Part shown: piece by piece, positions 59,662-64,000 of the stretch | How positions within the stretch are numbered: position 1 is the stretch's first letter | How the letters are laid out: the number at the start of each line of letters is the position of its first letter | NCBI GenBank assembly: GCA_964535305.1 | Contig: CAZHTF010000002.1 | Location: forward strand, 68,666 to 132,665 | Source: CAZHTF01 sp964535305 | Lineage (GTDB): Bacteria; Planctomycetota; Phycisphaerae; UBA1845; Fen-1342 | DNA length: 64,000 bases | Direction: 5' to 3' | The notes under the pieces: generated by a model | Databases searched by the model: none | The model's input: the letters and a program-made list of their open reading frames with translations, nothing else | Told to the model about the DNA's origin: nothing | Position numbers and translations under genes: made by a program

Positions 59662-61311
59662 ATGGCAGCCGCGCTCGACCAATTGCTCGCGCTGGTCGCG
59701 CGCTGGCACGCCGGCAAGGTCGCCGCGCAATTCCGCCGACAGCTCGATCAGCCGCGCGCCGCACAGCTCCGCGCGCTGCGCGCCGCGCTGCAGGTCACGG
59801 CCGGCAGCCAGTTTGCCCGCGATCACAAGCTCGCCAGCGTCCGCGACGCCGACGATCTGCGACGGGCCTTGCCACTGCAGCGCTACGAAGATTACCAACC
59901 CTACATCGACCGCCTGGCCGCTGGCCAGCGCGACGCCCTGCACGCACCCGGCCGCCGTGTGGTCATGTTCGCCACGTCCAGCGGCACCACCGCGCGGCGC
60001 AAGCTGATCCCCGTGACGCGCGAATTCGTCGCGGACTACCGCCGCGGGTGGAACATCTTCGGCCTGAAGATGCTGAGCGACCACCCGGCCGCGTTTCTGC
60101 GACACATCCTGCAGAGTTCGGGCCGCTTTGATGAAAGCTACACGCCCGCGGGCATCCCGTGCGGCGCGATCACCGGATTGCTGGCGCTGACGCAGAAGCG
60201 GATCGTTCGACGGTTCTACATTGGCCGGCCAGAGATCGCCGCGATCGACGACGTCGCAGCGCGCTATTACACACTGATGCGCTGCGCCGTCGTGCACGAC
60301 GTCGCATTCGCGATCACCGCCAACCCGGCGACGCTGCTGCAATTGGCGCGGATCGCCGACCAAGAGAGCGAAACGCTGATTCGGGACGTTCACGACGGCG
60401 GGCTCTCGCCGCGAATCGCGCCGCTGCTCGACTCCAGCGCGCTTCGCAACCTGCGGCTGCGCCCGGATCCGCAGCGCGCTCGGGCTTTGCAATCCTGCCG
60501 CGCAAAAGCCGGTCGCCTGCGCCCGCGCGACTACTGGCGGCTCGAATTCCTGGCGTGCTGGACTGGCGCCAGCATGGCGCAGTACTTACCGCGGCTGGTG
60601 GAGTGGTATGGCGAGATCCCGGTGCGGGATGTCGGGCTGCTGGCCAGCGAGGGGCGCGTCAGCATTCCGATAGACGATGGCAGCCCGGCGGGCGTGCTGG
60701 ATGTGGGGGCGGGGTTTTTCGAGTTCATCCCGGTGGAGAACTTCGATCAGCCAAATCCCGAGACAATCCTGGCCCACGAGCTGGAGCCCGGCCGCGAGTA
60801 TGCGGTCGTCCTGACCAATCGCAGCGGACTGCTGCGCTACCGGCTGGATGACGTCATCCGCGTTGGGCCGTCGCTGGGGCGCACGCCGCTGGTCGAGTTC
60901 CTCTATCGCGGCGGACGGGTCGCATCCGTCGCGGGCGAGAAGCTGACAGAGAATCAGATGGCGGCGGCGGTCAGCTCAGCGTGCGCGCGACTGGGTATTG
61001 CGCCGTTCGACTTTGTCGCCGCGCCGATCTGGTCCGACCCGCCGTTCTACCGTCTGACCGGCAGCGCTCCGGAGCTGGATGGGCTGAGCGAGTTGATTGA
61101 TGTCGAGCTGGGCCAGCAGAATTCCGAGTACAGTTCGCGGCGCAAGTCGATGCGTCTTGGACCTTTAACGATCCGGCGAGTCGATAGTGCCGTGCTGGCG
61201 GCATTGGATGCGCGTCAGTTGGCAATGCGGGGTAGCGCGTCCGAGCAATTTAAACGTCAGTGTCTCTTCACACGCCCGGGTGACGACGAGGCCGCACTGG
61301 CGGGATCTTAG
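59662..61311 (+). CDS. GH3 (acyl-acid-amido synthetase) family adenylating enzyme
   Basis: A 549-residue protein (ATG at 59662; GAGGGA upstream). It matches the GH3 auxin-responsive family of the ANL superfamily. Motif 1 is VVMFATSSGTTARRKLIPVT (Ser/Thr-rich phosphate loop); motif 2 region reads VGLLASEGRVSIPID; motif 3 is VVLTNRSGLLRYRLDDVIRV. The C-terminal domain carries GRVASVAGEKLTENQM. In plants these enzymes join amino acids to hormone acids through an acyl-adenylate; bacterial members have unknown substrates. It follows the alpha/beta hydrolase on the same strand. Confidence 0.88.
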   Translation: MAAALDQLLALVARWHAGKVAAQFRRQLDQPRAAQLRALRAALQVTAGSQFARDHKLASVRDADDLRRALPLQRYEDYQPYIDRLAAGQRDALHAPGRRVVMFATSSGTTARRKLIPVTREFVADYRRGWNIFGLKMLSDHPAAFLRHILQSSGRFDESYTPAGIPCGAITGLLALTQKRIVRRFYIGRPEIAAIDDVAARYYTLMRCAVVHDVAFAITANPATLLQLARIADQESETLIRDVHDGGLSPRIAPLLDSSALRNLRLRPDPQRARALQSCRAKAGRLRPRDYWRLEFLACWTGASMAQYLPRLVEWYGEIPVRDVGLLASEGRVSIPIDDGSPAGVLDVGAGFFEFIPVENFDQPNPETILAHELEPGREYAVVLTNRSGLLRYRLDDVIRVGPSLGRTPLVEFLYRGGRVASVAGEKLTENQMAAAVSSACARLGIAPFDFVAAPIWSDPPFYRLTGSAPELDGLSELIDVELGQQNSEYSSRRKSMRLGPLTIRRVDSAVLAALDARQLAMRGSASEQFKRQCLFTRPGDDEAALAGS

Positions 61312-61597
61312 TCGGATATTCGCTCCTAACTATTTGTTAAGAATATCGCTACGGCGATGCAGCGGCGCGCCGCTTGCCGTACAGCTGCGCATAATACGAC
61401 TTATATTGTCACCTAAAAGATAAAATAGATAATCTCGTTACCGGTATCGGACGTAAATTTAATCAAGTCAGGGCCGGCCGCGGATCGATGAACACGATGT
61501 TACTCATAACTTCTCGCAGCCGGAATCGCTCGTTGCGGTCTTTCTGCCCGCTCGAGACGGCTGCAATGGGCCACGATCAAGCGGAGAGGTAAGCACC
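61312..61597 (+). other. 286-base AT-rich region before the sigma factor gene
   Basis: AT content is far higher than elsewhere, especially 61312-61475. It contains the inverted repeat GATATTC/GAATATC (61315-61321 and 61341-61347, loop 19) and a candidate promoter. GGAGAGG lies just before the ATG at 61598. No gene is seen. Confidence 0.6.
61406..61433 (+). promoter_or_regulatory. Candidate promoter of the sigma factor gene
   Basis: TTGTCA (61406-61411) is followed after 16 bases by GATAAT (61428-61433), close to the sigma70 consensus. The 5' leader would be about 155 bases. Confidence 0.5.
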
Positions 61598-62365
61598 ATG
61601 AAGCGGATGGTCAAGGAAGACATGCCGTCGGTGTGGCGGACCTTTCGAAGAACCAAGTCGGTGGCATTGCGAAACGAAATCGTCGAATACTACATGCCGC
61701 TCGTGCAGAAGCTGGCTGAGATTATGGCCCGGCGTCTGTGGCCGCGCGTCTCGGCCGAGGAGCTGGCCAGCGCCGGTTCGGATGGATTGATCGCGGCGGT
61801 CAGCTCTTTTGACCCGAATCGCGGCGTGAAATTCGAGACCTATTGTCGGCAGCGCGTGGTCGGCGCGATTCGCGATTGGCAACGCGAGATCGACCCGCTC
61901 GGTCGCTCCGGGCGCAATTTCGAACGTGCGCTGAACGCCGCGGAAGAGCGCTTCATGGCCGAGAGCGGCCGCGCGCCGACGTCGACCGAGTTAGCCCGGC
62001 GAATGGGCCTGCCCTACGGGAAGTTCGTCAAGATGAAAAAGACTGTCACGGCCTCGCACTGCGTGCCGCTGGAGCTCAAGGCAGATCGCAGCGACGACTT
62101 CCGCGCTGGGGCGCTGATGCCGGCAGACCCCGGTCCCAGCCCGGTGCAGCACACCGAGCGCGAGTTGATCCGCGAGTTCCTGACGCGCGGGCTCAAGGAG
62201 CAGGACCGCTTGATCGTCGTGCTGTACTACGACGAACGCCTGACCATGGCCGAGATCGGCGCGGTATTGGGCGTGAGCGAATCGCGCGTCTGCCAGCGCC
62301 ACGCCGAAATCATCGATCAATTGCGGGCTCGCTTCGCCAATACCGCCTGCGACCTGGTGGCCTAG
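61598..62365 (+). CDS. RNA polymerase sigma factor (sigma70, FliA/SigB-like group 3)
   Basis: A 255-residue sigma factor. Region 2 has YYMPLVQKLAEIMARRLWPR, ELASAGSDGLIAAVSSFDPN and KFETYCRQRVVGAIRDWQRE, which bind the -10 element and core enzyme. Region 3 lies at about 108-160 (ERALNAAEERFMAESGRAPT). Region 4 has LTMAEIGAVLGVSESRVCQR, the -35 helix-turn-helix. The layout (regions 2, 3 and 4 and no region 1) fits FliA/WhiG/SigB group 3 factors used for motility, stress or development. No anti-sigma gene is adjacent. GGAGAGG precedes the ATG. Its AT-rich upstream region suggests dedicated control. Confidence 0.92.
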   Translation: MKRMVKEDMPSVWRTFRRTKSVALRNEIVEYYMPLVQKLAEIMARRLWPRVSAEELASAGSDGLIAAVSSFDPNRGVKFETYCRQRVVGAIRDWQREIDPLGRSGRNFERALNAAEERFMAESGRAPTSTELARRMGLPYGKFVKMKKTVTASHCVPLELKADRSDDFRAGALMPADPGPSPVQHTERELIREFLTRGLKEQDRLIVVLYYDERLTMAEIGAVLGVSESRVCQRHAEIIDQLRARFANTACDLVA

Positions 62366-62429
62366 CGCTCGCGGCACCAGCCCAAGCGCTTAGCTGCCGC
62401 GGCGCCGGCGCGCATTCGCGTGTGTTCAA

Positions 62430-63110
62430 TCACGCGTGCGTCAGATGAAAAATCCGACCGTCCACATGCCGCTCGCCCGGGCTGGCGGGCCGCGAGACCT
62501 CACGCTGCGTCACACGCAAGCCGCAACGCGCCGCCGCGCCAGGAAATGCATCGGCGGTCGGCCGCAATCGATCAACCAATAGCGCCAGTCCGTCGGCGGC
62601 CAGGTGCCGCGCGATGAACTCGGCGATCGGCTGCAAGCTGCGGGCCTCGTAGAGCACTTCCGCCGCCACGATGCGATCGACGCGCAGGTCCGGATACTGC
62701 TGCCGCCAATCGATGAAGCGCAGCTCCGGCATGGGGATCTGGTTGTACACAGCGCTGGCGTGCACGAACGCGAGCGCGTCCTCGTCATAGTCGGACGCGA
62801 TCACCCGATAGCCCAGAAGCGCCGCGACCAGCGACGTCAGGCCCAGCCCGCAGCCGAACTCGAGCACGCACGGGGCCGGCGACGGCGCCGCGCCCCAGGC
62901 CGCGACCGCGTCCGTCAGCAGCAGGTTGGCCGGCCAGAATTCCGCCCAATACGGCAGGTACTCATCCTGGCTGAATCGCCGAACCACTTCCGGCTTGTCC
63001 AGCAGCGATTCGTAATTCGCCGGACCCAGCAGCTCGATGCTGCGGGCGACGTAATGGAACGTACGGCGTTTGACGGGGTATCCGCGCAGCTCGGCAGGCG
63101 CATCGCTCAC
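62430..63110 (-). CDS. SAM-dependent methyltransferase (METTL21/EEF2KMT-like)
   Basis: A 226-residue methyltransferase. GTG start. Motifs: YLPYWAEFWPANLLLTDAVA (the 'P-Y-W-A-x-x-W-P-A' signature of the family including lysine methyltransferases), VLEFGCGLGLTSLVAALLG (SAM-binding motif I), VIASDYDEDALAF (motif II), LRFIDWRQ, and DRIVAAEVLYEARSLQPI (post-II). It probably methylates a protein or small molecule; substrate unknown. It diverges from the GNAT gene with only 20 bases between starts. Confidence 0.85.
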   Translation of the reverse strand: MSDAPAELRGYPVKRRTFHYVARSIELLGPANYESLLDKPEVVRRFSQDEYLPYWAEFWPANLLLTDAVAAWGAAPSPAPCVLEFGCGLGLTSLVAALLGYRVIASDYDEDALAFVHASAVYNQIPMPELRFIDWRQQYPDLRVDRIVAAEVLYEARSLQPIAEFIARHLAADGLALLVDRLRPTADAFPGAAARCGLRVTQREVSRPASPGERHVDGRIFHLTHA

Positions 63111-63130
63111 GATCCGCTTAGACTACCCGC

Positions 63131-63661
63131 ATGGCCGGGCAGTCCGCAAAAGCCCGCGGTGAGCTGCTGCACACGCGGCTGGTCCCGCTCGAGCCGGCGC
63201 ACGCCGCTTTGATCGCGGCCTGGCCGCGTTCGGCGGACGAAGCGTATCGCTGGTCGCCGCGTAGTCAGCCGCCGATCACGCCGGAGACCATCGCGCGTTG
63301 GGGCCGGCCCGGGCACGAGCAGCATTGCCTGGTGGACGCCTCGAGTAGCGCGCTGCTGGCGTATGGCGAGCTGAACGTGCTCGACTTGCGCAGCGCGTCC
63401 TACTGGCTGGGGCACCTGATCGTCGATCCGCAGCGGCGCGGGCAGCATGTGGGCGTGCAGCTCACGCGGGCGCTGGTCCGCCGCGCGTTTCAGCGCTACG
63501 CCGCTCGGCGCGTGTGCCTGGTGGTCTTTTCCGAGAATGCCGCGGCGATCGGCTGCTATCGTTCGGCGGGCTTTCGCGACGACGGCTATGAGCCGCACGA
63601 TTTCCCGGCGTACGGCCGCTGCGAGTTGATGCTGCGCATGTCGATCGACAATCCCTGGTAA
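63131..63661 (+). CDS. GNAT-family N-acetyltransferase
   Basis: A 176-residue protein with the RimJ/RimL-type GNAT fold: LLHTRLVPLEPAHAALIAAW at the N-terminus; ASYWLGHLIVDPQRRGQHVG (acetyl-CoA-binding motif A with R-R-G-Q-x-x-G) and ENAAAIGCYRSAGFRDDGY (motif B). It acetylates an amino group of an unknown substrate. The short divergent gap to the methyltransferase suggests shared control. Confidence 0.88.
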   Translation: MAGQSAKARGELLHTRLVPLEPAHAALIAAWPRSADEAYRWSPRSQPPITPETIARWGRPGHEQHCLVDASSSALLAYGELNVLDLRSASYWLGHLIVDPQRRGQHVGVQLTRALVRRAFQRYAARRVCLVVFSENAAAIGCYRSAGFRDDGYEPHDFPAYGRCELMLRMSIDNPW

Positions 63662-63735
63662 TTCTCAGCCGCGCGCGAACGCGCCGCGCGCGATTTCGGA
63701 TGAGCTACGCGCTGGCGCGAATGTGCACGCCGCCT

Positions 63736-63846
63736 GCGGGTCGCAGTTTGACGCCGCATTCGTGCAGGGCTCCAGCGCTGCGGCCAGCGCGTTGGCGGTC
63801 AACGCGACGATCGGCAGCCGCTGCTGACCGCTCTCGCGGCTGGCCG
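63736..63846 (-). pseudogene. Possible relic of a response-regulator receiver domain
   Basis: On the minus strand a reading frame contains ESGQQRLPIVALTANALA followed by ALEPC, which looks like the fourth beta-strand region of a receiver domain (LPIVALTANALxGDRExC). Neither the phospho-acceptor region before it nor the terminal K-P motif after it can be found in frame, so it is probably a decayed fragment. The end of the window prevents testing for an intact gene beyond. Confidence 0.35.
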
Positions 63847-64000
63847 AGGCCGCCCAGCGGCTGTTCGCGCTGTGCGGACAGGTGCGCGGGCCAGCCGCCG
63901 AGCCTTCCAACTGACGCGGGCGCGGCGCCGTCCGAATTGCGCTGCCGGCCGATTGCCGATTTGGTGAGCGGCGGCGCGCGAGCACCGCACAGCTATAATC

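Overview
The window is GC-rich, densely coded chromosomal DNA from a bacterium of the phylum Planctomycetota, most likely of the Phycisphaerae type. The evidence is a set of typical family markers. These include secreted proteins ending in dockerin-like ADLGxLLxxW repeats, pseudopilin-type proteins with an FTLIELLVV prepilin motif, PEP-CTERM tails, a YdjY-domain protein, a secretin with a long repeat N-terminus, and an EF-Tu whose switch I region departs from the usual signature. There are no rRNA genes, CRISPR arrays, insertion sequences or phage genes; two tRNA genes (Thr-GGU, Trp-CCA) are present.

Layout. 1-1.7 kb (minus): two envelope glycosylation genes (a polytopic GT39-like protein cut by the window edge and a dolichol-phosphate-mannose-synthase-like GT2). 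2.0-3.6 kb: a secreted P-domain/dockerin protein. 3.8-6.9 kb (minus): the information-processing operon tRNA-Thr - tuf - rpmG - tRNA-Trp - secE - nusG, read from a strong TTGACA promoter at 6.9 kb; rplK and rpoBC do not follow nusG. 7.6-13.3 kb (minus): a tightly overlapped operon of a seven-haem cytochrome c, a cytochrome b, a discoidin-like secreted protein, an Agl23-type membrane glycosyltransferase and ApbE, preceded by a Spy-like secreted protein.

14.5-29.9 kb (plus) is a carbohydrate-use locus. It holds a LacI regulator with a candidate operator and promoter, a pseudopilin-like protein, a PEP-CTERM protein, a secreted GH16 glucanase with a dockerin-like tail, and a 1067-residue modular repeat protein sharing a module with the GH16 enzyme. 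A sugar ABC importer without its ATPase, a GH1 beta-glucosidase and a second secreted clan GH-A hydrolase complete it. The likely flow is extracellular cleavage of a beta-glucan or algal polysaccharide, uptake of oligosaccharides, and intracellular cleavage by GH1.

29.9-41.4 kb (mostly plus): HEAT-repeat lipoprotein, STAS protein, MlaE permease, RNase HII-like protein, a giant macroglobulin-like protein without a visible thioester motif, a secretin and a YdjY protein. 41.5-49 kb (mostly minus): ABC-F ATPase, Rieske protein, small hypothetical, TFIIB-type zinc-finger protein, RluB-like pseudouridine synthase, PEP-CTERM protein, dockerin protein and a second pseudopilin. 49.2-58.2 kb: ABC exporter, peptidoglycan amidase, HtrA-type protease, XerC/D-like recombinase, a 70-residue hypothetical, an LpoB/CsgG-like lipoprotein and a TolB-like propeller lipoprotein. 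58.4-64 kb: alpha/beta hydrolase, GH3-family acyl-adenylating enzyme, an RNA polymerase sigma factor, a methyltransferase, a GNAT acetyltransferase and a possible receiver-domain relic at the window edge.

All calls rest on reading the sequence and on remembered family motifs; no search was run. Long open frames are common on the wrong strand because of the high GC, and these were left out.
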